Shown here piece by piece: positions 46,739-54,467 of a DNA stretch of 64,000 nt. The stretch lies in assembly GCA_027021615.1 (NCBI GenBank), contig JALUTY010000002.1, positions 1-64,000 of the forward strand, written 5' to 3'. A model generated the notes under the pieces. It was not told the origin of the DNA. It did no database searches and saw nothing but the letters and a program-made list of their open reading frames with translations. Both the position numbers and the translations under genes were made by a program. The DNA comes from a bacterium (GTDB lineage Bacteria; Desulfobacterota; Deferrisomatia; Deferrisomatales; Deferrisomataceae). Numbering within the stretch: the stretch's first letter is position 1; every line of letters starts with the position of its first letter.

Positions 46739-48775
46739 TCAAAGCCCCAAAAGCGCCAGAAAGCATCCCCCTCCGCCCCCGCCACCGCCGGAGACGGTCG
46801 GGCCCGGCGGGGGATCGTTCTCCACGAACGAGACCACCCGGGCCGCCGGGGTCGCTGTGGGCGCGGAGGCCTCGGTCACGGAGACCGGAGCGTTCGTCTC
46901 CGGCCCCAGGTTGCCGGTGCCGTCGTACGCGGCCACGGACACCGTGTAATCGCCCACGGGGAGCTCCCGGACGGCCATGGTGGTCACCGGACCGTACAGG
47001 GTTCGGCTGCCCGCACCCCAGGAAGCCACATAGCCGGCCACGTCGGGATCCTGGGGTGCGGCCCAGGCCAGGTCGAACCCGCCGTTCGTCTTGGTGGTGA
47101 TCTCCAGGTTGGAGACCGCCCCAGGGGCAACCGTGTCGCCCGACGGTGAGGACGAAGACACCAGGGTCCACCCCTGGGCACCCAGATCGGAACCCAGGTA
47201 GGCCACCCCCGCCCAAACGGGCGTGTCCGGCTCGTCCACGGCCAAGGGCACCGAGGTTCCCCCCGCCCCGACGCTGCCGAGCAGCAACGGGCTCCCCCCG
47301 GAAGGCAGCTTCACAACCGCCAGGCCCCAGGTCGCTGCGTCCGGAACCCCCGAGAGGGTCAGCGTGACGCCCCCACTCGCACTCCCCCTCGCGTAGACGG
47401 CCCCCAAATAGCCGGGAAGCCCCGCAGACAACGAGCTCTGGGATGCAAGCCCGTCGGCCCACTGCACCGACCCATAGTTCTCCCCCTCCTCGTAGTCCAT
47501 GACCGCAGTGGCCCCCACGAACCCCAGGAACAGGTCCGGCAGCCCTTGAAACCCGTTCGAGGTGGCGAACGCGTCCAATGCCGGCAAGATCCTGAGGCCG
47601 TCCAGGCGGATCCGCTGCCACACGTCGAACAGGGCCGGCCGCCCACCCACGTGCTCGGACAGATACTTGGCGAAGATCACGGACCCGTAGGCCCGGGTCA
47701 CATAGCTCAGGTCGTCGGAGCGCGCGGGCAGGCCGTCCTCTAGGAAATCCGTCCACCCCAACCTGCTCCCGCTCTGTTGGAAATACTGGTAGTAGTCGTT
47801 CACCGTGTCGAACACCTCGTCCTCCATCCAGGTGGAGGAGCACTCGAACCACCAGTCGTCCTCGTTGGGGATCCAGCCCTGAGGCTCGTACAGGAAGTGG
47901 AGCACGTGAAACAGCTCGTGGGCGGCGGTGATCTTCATGGCGCCGTGGATCTTGGCGGAGCCCGAGGCGCCCTCCCCGTTCGGGGGCACGAAGCTCAGGT
48001 CGTTGTTCACCACGATGTAGGGCACCCCGCCGGGCTGGGTGAAGGCGTACGTGCCGGTCCCGATGTTTTCGATCGCGGTGCTGGGGTCGGAGTTCCCGAT
48101 GTACACCGGGATCAGGTTCCCCTCGACCACGGGATGGGTGTACCCCATATCGCCCACCTCGACCCCGTAGGCGGCCTCGAAATAGGCTGCCCAGCGCTCC
48201 ACCACGTCCGGGATGCCGTTGTCCCCGACGACGGGATCGTCCGCGTCCAACGGGCCGTCGTCCGAGGGCGGCGTGGTGCCGTCCTCGTTCGTGAGACCGG
48301 GCCCCCACTCGATGGAAAAGTTGTCGGTGACCAGGCGGTTGGCAAGAACGGCCGTGCCCGTCTTCCCCGTAGCGGTCCGGAACACGGCCCGGCCGGCCGG
48401 GGGCCGGCCGTCGAGCAGATCCACGGCCTCGGCCCGCAGCGCCGGGGGCATCCGGCCGAGCGCCGCCCGCACCCGCCGAAGGATCGGCGTGCCGCACCGG
48501 ACCACCCACGGCTCGGCCGCCGGGACGGACGAAAGGGTCCGAACCCCTCGGCCCGAAGCCGTTTCCATCCGGAGCGCGGCGGGCAGGCGCTCCGGCGCCC
48601 GCACCGCGTACAGCCGGTACAGCTCCGCCTGCCCCTCGTCCAACTCTCCCCAAGCCTCGAGGGCCCGGAGCCGGACCTCGAAACCCGCCACCGGGGCCTG
48701 GGCGCCCCAGGCCGGTGCGCCGAGGGTCAGAGACAGGGCCGCAACGGCCCCCAGCCGCCACCATGGCACGTTCAT
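46739..48775 (-). CDS. Secreted HExxH metalloprotease, MXAN_6640-like
   Basis: The protein has 678 residues. Signal peptide (LGAVAALSLTLGAPAWG), then an N-terminal region (residues about 25-130) that resembles the small protein encoded just upstream. The catalytic zinc motif HELFH is in KITAAHELFHVLHFLYE, with WWFECSSTWMEDEV downstream, as in MXAN_6640-type putative proteases. A fibronectin type III domain (PGAVSNLEITTKTNGGFDLA) precedes the C-terminal tail VSGGGGGGGGCFLALLGL. That tail resembles the Gly-run/Cys of CFI-box or sorting tails but stops after eight residues. Start ATG overlaps the previous stop codon (ATGA). Confidence 0.8.
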   Translation of the reverse strand: MNVPWWRLGAVAALSLTLGAPAWGAQAPVAGFEVRLRALEAWGELDEGQAELYRLYAVRAPERLPAALRMETASGRGVRTLSSVPAAEPWVVRCGTPILRRVRAALGRMPPALRAEAVDLLDGRPPAGRAVFRTATGKTGTAVLANRLVTDNFSIEWGPGLTNEDGTTPPSDDGPLDADDPVVGDNGIPDVVERWAAYFEAAYGVEVGDMGYTHPVVEGNLIPVYIGNSDPSTAIENIGTGTYAFTQPGGVPYIVVNNDLSFVPPNGEGASGSAKIHGAMKITAAHELFHVLHFLYEPQGWIPNEDDWWFECSSTWMEDEVFDTVNDYYQYFQQSGSRLGWTDFLEDGLPARSDDLSYVTRAYGSVIFAKYLSEHVGGRPALFDVWQRIRLDGLRILPALDAFATSNGFQGLPDLFLGFVGATAVMDYEEGENYGSVQWADGLASQSSLSAGLPGYLGAVYARGSASGGVTLTLSGVPDAATWGLAVVKLPSGGSPLLLGSVGAGGTSVPLAVDEPDTPVWAGVAYLGSDLGAQGWTLVSSSSPSGDTVAPGAVSNLEITTKTNGGFDLAWAAPQDPDVAGYVASWGAGSRTLYGPVTTMAVRELPVGDYTVSVAAYDGTGNLGPETNAPVSVTEASAPTATPAARVVSFVENDPPPGPTVSGGGGGGGGCFLALLGL

Positions 48776-49104
48776 CGTTTCTCCTTCGGAAACAGGTAGG
48801 GACGCAGGGCTTCCTGCACGTCGGGCCGAAGCCGGGGAAATCGGCTGCGAGCCTTGCGCAGCACGGGGGTCCCGTCGCGGATGGGGACGTTGCCCCGGAA
48901 CCGTTGGGGAAGCCGCTCGTCCCCCACCACGGCGAACACCCGGTACAGGGTGGCCGTGTCCGGGTCGATCTCCCCCGCGCTCTCGGCCCGGCTGATCAGG
49001 TCCAGCGATGTCGCCTCTGCGCGGGGCTCCGGGGCGCTGCCCATAGCCATCGCGCCCCACGCCCACAGGCCCACCGCTGCCAGCACGAGCCCCAAGATCC
49101 GCAT
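48772..49104 (-). CDS. Small secreted protein similar to the protease N-terminal region
   Basis: The protein has 110 residues with a signal peptide (ILGLVLAAVGLWAWGAMA). Its body aligns by eye with residues about 30-125 of the metalloprotease encoded next: TLYRVFAVVGDERLPQRFRG against ELYRLYAVRAPERLPAALRM, and GTPVLRKARSRFPRLRP against GTPILRRVRAALGRMPP. It looks like a free-standing copy of the protease propeptide-like region, which could act as inhibitor or folding helper (inference). GAGAGGAAG precedes the ATG; its stop overlaps the protease start. Confidence 0.7.
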   Translation of the reverse strand: MRILGLVLAAVGLWAWGAMAMGSAPEPRAEATSLDLISRAESAGEIDPDTATLYRVFAVVGDERLPQRFRGNVPIRDGTPVLRKARSRFPRLRPDVQEALRPYLFPKEKR

Positions 49105-49185
49105 GCTTCCTCTCCCCTTGTCCCCTCATCCTTTTCGGCGGCCAGGCCGATCAGGGTTAGATGCAGCGACCGGCGGAGACGCACC

Positions 49186-51987
49186 GTGGCAAGACTGCTC
49201 GATCAACTATTTAGACGCGAAAGCCGTGCCCGGGCTTACACCCCCACGCCCTTGGCCCAGGAGGCCGTCTTCCGGGAGGAGCGGGCCCGGGCCCACCTGC
49301 GCCGTCGGCTCCTGCGTTTGCGTGACCAGGCGAGCCGCAGGACCCAGGAAGCCCTCCAGTTGCTTCCCCTGCTCCTCCACCTCAACCGACCCGGGTTGCC
49401 GGGATACCTCGACGATCCAGCCTGTCCCGTGGGCATCGCCGACTACGCGCCCTCCAACGAGGCCATCCGGCTGGCCCACCGGCTGCTCCCCGAAGCCCGG
49501 ATCAAGCGTTCCGCGTTCTACCGGCCCGCGGTGGACCTGGTGGCCGTGATGGGAAGCGCCGGATCGATCGGGTTCACGGGCGAGTCGGACCTGGACGTGT
49601 GGGTCTGCCACAGCCCGCATCTCTCCGACGCTGCGGTGGACGCCTACGGCGCCAAGGTCCGGGCCGCGGAGCAGTGGCTGAACCGCCACGCCGACGTGGA
49701 GTTCCACCTCTTCCTCCAGTCCACGGCCGACATCCGGGTGAACGACTTCGGCCAGACCGACCTGGAGGGCTGCGGCTCCGCCATGGGCGCCCTTCTCAAG
49801 GAGGAGTTCTACCGCACCCACATCCTGCTGGGCGGGAAGCTCCCCGTGTGGTGGGTGCTCCCCCACGGCGTCCCACCCCCCGCCTATGCGGAGCACCTGG
49901 AGCGGCTTCTGGCGGACCCCACCCTGGTCACCGACAGCTATGTGGACCTGGGCCCCGTGGCCACGGTACCCGTGGGGGAGCTGTTCGGCGCCGCGGTGTG
50001 GCAGATCGCAAAGGGGGAGAAGGCCCCCTTCAAGTCGGCCCTCAAGCTGGGCCTCCTGGAGAAGACCCTGTGCTCCGACGAGCCCCCACCACCCCTGTGT
50101 GAGGAGGTGAAGCGCCGGGTCCACGCCGGGGAGACCCCCGATCCCTACTGCGTGCTGTTCGATGCCGTGGTGGAACACTACCGCAGCCGCGGGGATCCCG
50201 CCACCGAGGACCTGCTGGCCCGCTGCTTCTATCTGAAGACAGGGGTCCATGTGGACCCCGATCGGATCGAGGCATGCCTCGAGGACCCCAGCGACCTGGG
50301 GGTGATGACCCGGTACACCCGGGAGTGGGGGTGGGGCCCCCGCCGGCTCCGGCATCTGAACGACTTCCGGAGCTGGAAGTTCGAGCGGGTGCGCGAGCTC
50401 GCCGAGGAGCTCGACCGGTACTTCCTGCGCACGTACCAGCGTATCCGATCCCGGCTGGACCACGCCGGAGAGACCCAACGGATTACGGCCCGGGACCTGA
50501 CCGTGCTGGGCAGGAAGCTTCAGATCCGCTACCGCAAGGCCCCCCACAAGGTCGAGACCCTCCGGTTCGTCACGCCCGGGGTGGGAGAGCCCCACCTGAC
50601 CTTGTACCGGGAGACCCTGCCCGGCGGCGAGGCTCCTTGGCGCCTGTACCGGGGGCACGTGAGCCCATCGAACGTGGACCAGAAGGCCAATGCCCTGCTC
50701 CGGGAGGCCGAGGATCCCCTCGAGCCGTTGGTGTGGGCCGCCCACAACGGAATCCTCGGCCCCCGCAGCCAGCTCGGGTGCTGGGACACCGAGCGCCGGG
50801 TCTCCGGCGCCGACCTCGAGCCGATCGCCCGGCTCCTCTCCCGGATGCTCGGCCGGGGCCGGGGCCGCAGCCCCGACGCCCCTACCCTCCTGCGCCCGCC
50901 GCGCACGGAGCATCTGGCCGTGCTCGGGCAGCCGGGGCGGGGGCGAGGGTTTGCCGTGGTGTGGGCCACGAGCTGGGGAGAGGTGTTCTATCGGTCGTGG
51001 ACCGGGCCCGGAGCCTACGCTCGGCTGGTGGAGGAGGCCCTTCTGTCGTTTCTGACCCAGCCCCCTCCCCCAGGTCGGCTGTGGGTGCACGCCCCCTCCC
51101 CCAAACTGGGCAGTCATCGCATCGCCCTGCCCCTGGACCGACGGTTGCCCGAGATCGTCGAGTGGATCGGCCCCGCCCTGCCCAAGGGAGCCCGGCGCCG
51201 GTACGTGTGCGGGGTGGAGGGGGGGATCTCGGTGCTCGACCAAACCGCCCCGGACCGGTGCACCCACCGGATGGCGTTCGACCGGGAGGACCTCCTCCGG
51301 CTTCTCGGAGCGGTAGGGCCTTACACACGGGTAGAGACCCGGGTGGAGCGTCAGGCCGGGGACCTGGCTCTGCTGGCCACCTTGGTGGAGGAGGCCCAGC
51401 CCGGGCTCCTGGACCTGTTCGTCCTCCGGGACGGGCACCGCGACTGGGTGTTCATGGTGGACGAGGTGGGCAACCTGAGCCACTGGAGCGGCCCGGCGGA
51501 TCCCCAGCCCTACGTGTTGGCCCGCCTCCTCCACTTCCTGGAGAACGTGTTCCCGGACGTGGCGGCCCAGCCCCGCAGCGTGGTGGCCGGAAAGGATCTG
51601 CTGGACGTGCTGCGCATCCACACCGTCCTGTTCGAGGGCACCTGCCGGGCCTTCACCGCCACCCAGGATCATCTGAGCCGAGTACGAGGTCTGGGGCTTC
51701 AACCGGTGGGCCTCGTGATCGAGCGGATCCCGTCCCCGACCGACGAGCCTCCCGCCTACCGCATCACCTGGGGGATGCAGGTGATCGACAGCGCCCGCTG
51801 TGCCGACCCCTTGGCCGAGGTGCGACGACGGATCCTCGAAGCCCGCAGCTCAGGGCTCGAGTACGAGGTGTTCATCACCCGCCTTTTTCTGGACGAGGCG
51901 TTCCGGAGGGAGCACTGCGGTGAGGTCGCGGCCACGGGCCACTACCTGTTCTACAAGAAGGCGATCGAACAGCGGCTCGCGGGTTGA
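49186..51987 (+). CDS. cyaA: Class I adenylate cyclase
   Basis: The protein has 933 residues. The nucleotidyltransferase signature MGSAGSIGFTGESDLDVWVC begins at about residue 122 and carries the GSx(3-4)S and DxDxW residues of the enterobacterial-type cyclase. Flanking blocks (LPLLLHLNRPGLPGY near residue 65, PVWWVLPHGVPPP near 225) fit the N-terminal catalytic half. The long C-terminal half is regulatory in this family. GTG start at 49186 with GGAG eight bases upstream; the longer upstream frame overlaps the divergent gene and is rejected. It makes cAMP; no CRP-like gene is in the window. Confidence 0.92.
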   Translation: MARLLDQLFRRESRARAYTPTPLAQEAVFREERARAHLRRRLLRLRDQASRRTQEALQLLPLLLHLNRPGLPGYLDDPACPVGIADYAPSNEAIRLAHRLLPEARIKRSAFYRPAVDLVAVMGSAGSIGFTGESDLDVWVCHSPHLSDAAVDAYGAKVRAAEQWLNRHADVEFHLFLQSTADIRVNDFGQTDLEGCGSAMGALLKEEFYRTHILLGGKLPVWWVLPHGVPPPAYAEHLERLLADPTLVTDSYVDLGPVATVPVGELFGAAVWQIAKGEKAPFKSALKLGLLEKTLCSDEPPPPLCEEVKRRVHAGETPDPYCVLFDAVVEHYRSRGDPATEDLLARCFYLKTGVHVDPDRIEACLEDPSDLGVMTRYTREWGWGPRRLRHLNDFRSWKFERVRELAEELDRYFLRTYQRIRSRLDHAGETQRITARDLTVLGRKLQIRYRKAPHKVETLRFVTPGVGEPHLTLYRETLPGGEAPWRLYRGHVSPSNVDQKANALLREAEDPLEPLVWAAHNGILGPRSQLGCWDTERRVSGADLEPIARLLSRMLGRGRGRSPDAPTLLRPPRTEHLAVLGQPGRGRGFAVVWATSWGEVFYRSWTGPGAYARLVEEALLSFLTQPPPPGRLWVHAPSPKLGSHRIALPLDRRLPEIVEWIGPALPKGARRRYVCGVEGGISVLDQTAPDRCTHRMAFDREDLLRLLGAVGPYTRVETRVERQAGDLALLATLVEEAQPGLLDLFVLRDGHRDWVFMVDEVGNLSHWSGPADPQPYVLARLLHFLENVFPDVAAQPRSVVAGKDLLDVLRIHTVLFEGTCRAFTATQDHLSRVRGLGLQPVGLVIERIPSPTDEPPAYRITWGMQVIDSARCADPLAEVRRRILEARSSGLEYEVFITRLFLDEAFRREHCGEVAATGHYLFYKKAIEQRLAG

Positions 51988-51998
51988 CCGCGGTTTTT
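51978..51998 (+). terminator. Intrinsic terminator of cyaA
   Basis: CGCGG (51978-51982), a five-base loop containing the start of the stop codon, CCGCG (51988-51992), then GTTTTT. A short stem followed by a T-run, placed exactly at the end of the gene. Confidence 0.55.
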
Positions 51999-52015
51999 GG
52001 GCCAGGGGCACCGGC

Positions 52016-52801
52016 TCAACCGTCGACCGACGAGCTGATCCACTCCAGGGCCAGGCGGGGCGCCGCACGCCAGGCCGTGCGCAGGGCGTCGGTCTCGACC
52101 GGGGTTTTTTCGGTCCACAGGGAGCTGCGCAGGGGCAGGTCGCTCACGTAGGTGAGGGCGGCACCGTCGAGGCTCAGGGCCTGGCACGCGGAGTAGAAGG
52201 CCGAAAGCTCCATCTCCAGGGCGTCGTACCCCCGGATCTTTAGGAACCGCAGGTTCTCCTCCGACTCGAACGACACCGGCCCCACCGTGAACACCCGGCC
52301 GGTGTGCACCCTGCCCTCCCGATCCTCGAGGAACCGGCGCAGGTCCTCGGGCACCTGCACCTCGAGCGGGTGCGCCCCGTCCACCACCCTGCGGAACCCT
52401 TCGCGCACGTATCGGGTGTACCCCTCGCCATCGGCCACCGCCTCGGGAAGGAACCAGTCGCCCAGCTCCAGGGAATCGGCCAGCCCCCCCACCGCGCCCA
52501 CGAACAGCACCTTCCGGGCGGGGGTGAGGGCGAGAGCCGCCAGGCAGTCGCCGACCCGGCTCGGTCCCACGCCCGTGTGCACCACGGTCACCGCCACCCC
52601 CTGGAAGACAGCGGTGAACCCCTGGAAGAAAAAACGGGGGTTCAGGTCGGCCATCACGTCCTCGACGTGGCGGCGAAACGACGAGAGCGGCACGAACGGG
52701 GTCACCACCACCCGGGGAGCCACCTCGTCGGGGCGGCACCCGAGCACCGTGACCACCACCCGGCCGGGATCGCCCAGGGCCTCGACCGGCGGGCGGATCA
52801 C
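52016..52801 (-). CDS. Nucleoside phosphorylase / nucleosidase superfamily protein
   Basis: The protein has 261 residues. The phosphorylase superfamily landmarks are VHTGVGPSRVGDCLAAL, LFVGAVGGLADSLELGDW, and GYDALEMELSAFYSACQA, where the Glu-Met-Glu stretch contacts the ribose of the nucleoside. It resembles PNP/UDP phosphorylases and MTA/SAH nucleosidases; the substrate is not determined. GTG start overlaps the stop codon of the response regulator gene (GTGA), an unusual partner. Confidence 0.8.
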   Translation of the reverse strand: MIRPPVEALGDPGRVVVTVLGCRPDEVAPRVVVTPFVPLSSFRRHVEDVMADLNPRFFFQGFTAVFQGVAVTVVHTGVGPSRVGDCLAALALTPARKVLFVGAVGGLADSLELGDWFLPEAVADGEGYTRYVREGFRRVVDGAHPLEVQVPEDLRRFLEDREGRVHTGRVFTVGPVSFESEENLRFLKIRGYDALEMELSAFYSACQALSLDGAALTYVSDLPLRSSLWTEKTPVETDALRTAWRAAPRLALEWISSSVDG

Positions 52802-54186
52802 GTCCCGATCCCCAGCCGCTTGATCTGGTAGCGCAGGGTGCCCCGGTCCATGTCCAGCAGCCGGGCCGCCTGGGCCTTGTTCCCACCCGACAGCCGCAGG
52901 GCCTCGCCGATCAGGTACCGGGCCACCTCGTCCATGACCCGGTCGAACGCCACCCCCCGCAAGATCTCCACCTCCTGGGGGATCCACACCCCCCCCTCCT
53001 CCGCCGGGCGACCCCGGAGGATCTCGGGCGGCAGATGCTCGGGCCGGATCCAGTCGGTCTCTTCCAGGATCAGGATCCGTTCGATGGTGTTTTTGAGCTC
53101 CCGCACGTTGCCGGGCCACCGGTACCCCAGAAGAAAGTCCTCGGCCTCGGGCGAGAACCCCTGCACGCTCTTGTGGAACCTGCGGTTTGCGTCCTGAATA
53201 AAATGCTGGGCCAGGGGGAGGATGTCGGCCTTGCGCTCCCGCAGGGGCGGGATGTCGATGTGGATGATCTTCAACCGGTAGTACAGATCTTCGCGGAACT
53301 GGCCGATCTTTCGCTTCTCGTCCAGGTCTTGGTTGGTGGCCGCCAGGATCCGGACGTCCACCGAGAGCTCGTCGAGCCCCCCCACCCGCCGGATCTTGCG
53401 CTCTTCGAGCACTCGCAGCAGCTTGGCCTGGAGCCCCACGTCCATGTCGCCGATCTCGTCCAGGAACAGGGTGCCGCCCTGGGCCCGCTCGATCAGCCCG
53501 ATCTTGCGCGTCTTGGCGTCGGTGAAAGCCCCCTTCTCGTACCCGAACAGCTCGCTCTCCAGCAGGTTCCCCGGGATGGCCGCGCAGTTGATGCCCACGA
53601 ACGGTTTGCCGGCCCGGGGGCTCTCGGCGTGCAGGGCCCGGGCGATCATCTCCTTGCCGGTGCCGCTCTCCCCCTGGATCAACACCGTGACGTCCGGGTT
53701 CTGGGCCACCTTGCGTACCATGTCCAGCACCTTGAGCATGGCCGGGTCCCGGGCCACGATGTTCCCCAGGTCCGTGGCCCCGAGGGCCTCCTCCCGCAGC
53801 TCCTTGACCTCGCGCTTCAGGTGCCGGGCCTCCAGGGCCAGGCGGACGATCACCTCGATCTCGCGGGACTTGAACGGCTTGTTCACGTAGTCGTAGGCCC
53901 CGAGCCGCATCGCCTCCACCGCGGTCTCCACGCTGCCGTAGGCGGTCATCATGATCACCAGCAGGTCGGGCTGGACCGCCTTGAACTCCCGAAGCAGGTC
54001 GATGCCCGAGGCGTCGGGAAGCCGCAGGTCCAGCAGGGCCAGGGCGAACTCCCCGGCCGTGAACACCTTGCGGGCCTCGGCCGCGCTGGCCGCGGTGACC
54101 ACGTCGTACCCCTTGTGGCCAAGCATCTGGCCCAGGGATTTGCGGATGAGGGCTTCGTCGTCCACGATCAGGATCCGATCGGCCAT
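52798..54186 (-). CDS. Sigma-54-dependent response regulator (NtrC family)
   Basis: The protein has 462 residues. Receiver domain (RILIVDDEALIRKSLGQML, phospho-Asp in LALLDLRLPD), AAA+ domain with Walker A GESGTGKEMIARALHAE and Walker B GGTLFLDEIGDM, and a C-terminal Fis-type helix-turn-helix (KAQAARLLDMDRGTLRYQIK). The loop that touches sigma-54 reads GAFTDA instead of the common GAFTGA. It probably pairs with the sensor kinase gene directly upstream in transcription order. Confidence 0.93.
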   Translation of the reverse strand: MADRILIVDDEALIRKSLGQMLGHKGYDVVTAASAAEARKVFTAGEFALALLDLRLPDASGIDLLREFKAVQPDLLVIMMTAYGSVETAVEAMRLGAYDYVNKPFKSREIEVIVRLALEARHLKREVKELREEALGATDLGNIVARDPAMLKVLDMVRKVAQNPDVTVLIQGESGTGKEMIARALHAESPRAGKPFVGINCAAIPGNLLESELFGYEKGAFTDAKTRKIGLIERAQGGTLFLDEIGDMDVGLQAKLLRVLEERKIRRVGGLDELSVDVRILAATNQDLDEKRKIGQFREDLYYRLKIIHIDIPPLRERKADILPLAQHFIQDANRRFHKSVQGFSPEAEDFLLGYRWPGNVRELKNTIERILILEETDWIRPEHLPPEILRGRPAEEGGVWIPQEVEILRGVAFDRVMDEVARYLIGEALRLSGGNKAQAARLLDMDRGTLRYQIKRLGIGT

Positions 54187-54263
54187 GGAACGCTCCGTGG
54201 GATAGGCTGGAAGGCCAATAGGCTAGCTGGGACGCTATGACCAACCCAGCGGCAAAGCTCGGG

Positions 54264-54448
54264 GGGCGTGGGGGCTGCCGGAGAGCCGGGCGCGGCCCCT
54301 ATGCTCGCCGCGCAGCGCCTCCGGCGCCCGAACCGCGAAAGGGTACCCCTTGCACGCACCCGTAATGGAACCGACTCCCGTGCCTCGTGCCTGCGCGGCG
54401 AATCTCAACGCTCGGCTTCGCGCCCGGCCGGAGGCAGGTCCCACGCCC
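54264..54448. mobile_element. Palindromic intergenic element, copy C (subfamily C/D)
   Basis: Ends GGGCGTGGGGGCTGCC (54264-54279) and GGCAGGTCCCACGCCC (54433-54448) are inverted repeats with two mismatches. Arms share GCCGGGCGCGGCCC, GCTCGCCGCGC and CGCGCCCGGCCGGA with copies A and B, but the centre matches copy D. The adjoining GAGGTGACGCGT with TTTTG and TGCCGGG is shared with the flank of copy B and reaches into the last codons of the kinase gene. No gene is encoded; it fills the gap between sensor kinase and response regulator. Confidence 0.75.
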
Positions 54449-54467
54449 TCTCCCCGAGGTGACGCGT

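Noticed and set aside
48715-49185. Extension of the adenylate cyclase frame far upstream
   Set aside because: It overlaps the divergent small secreted protein gene and gives no conserved residues; the GTG at 49186 has a good ribosome binding site.
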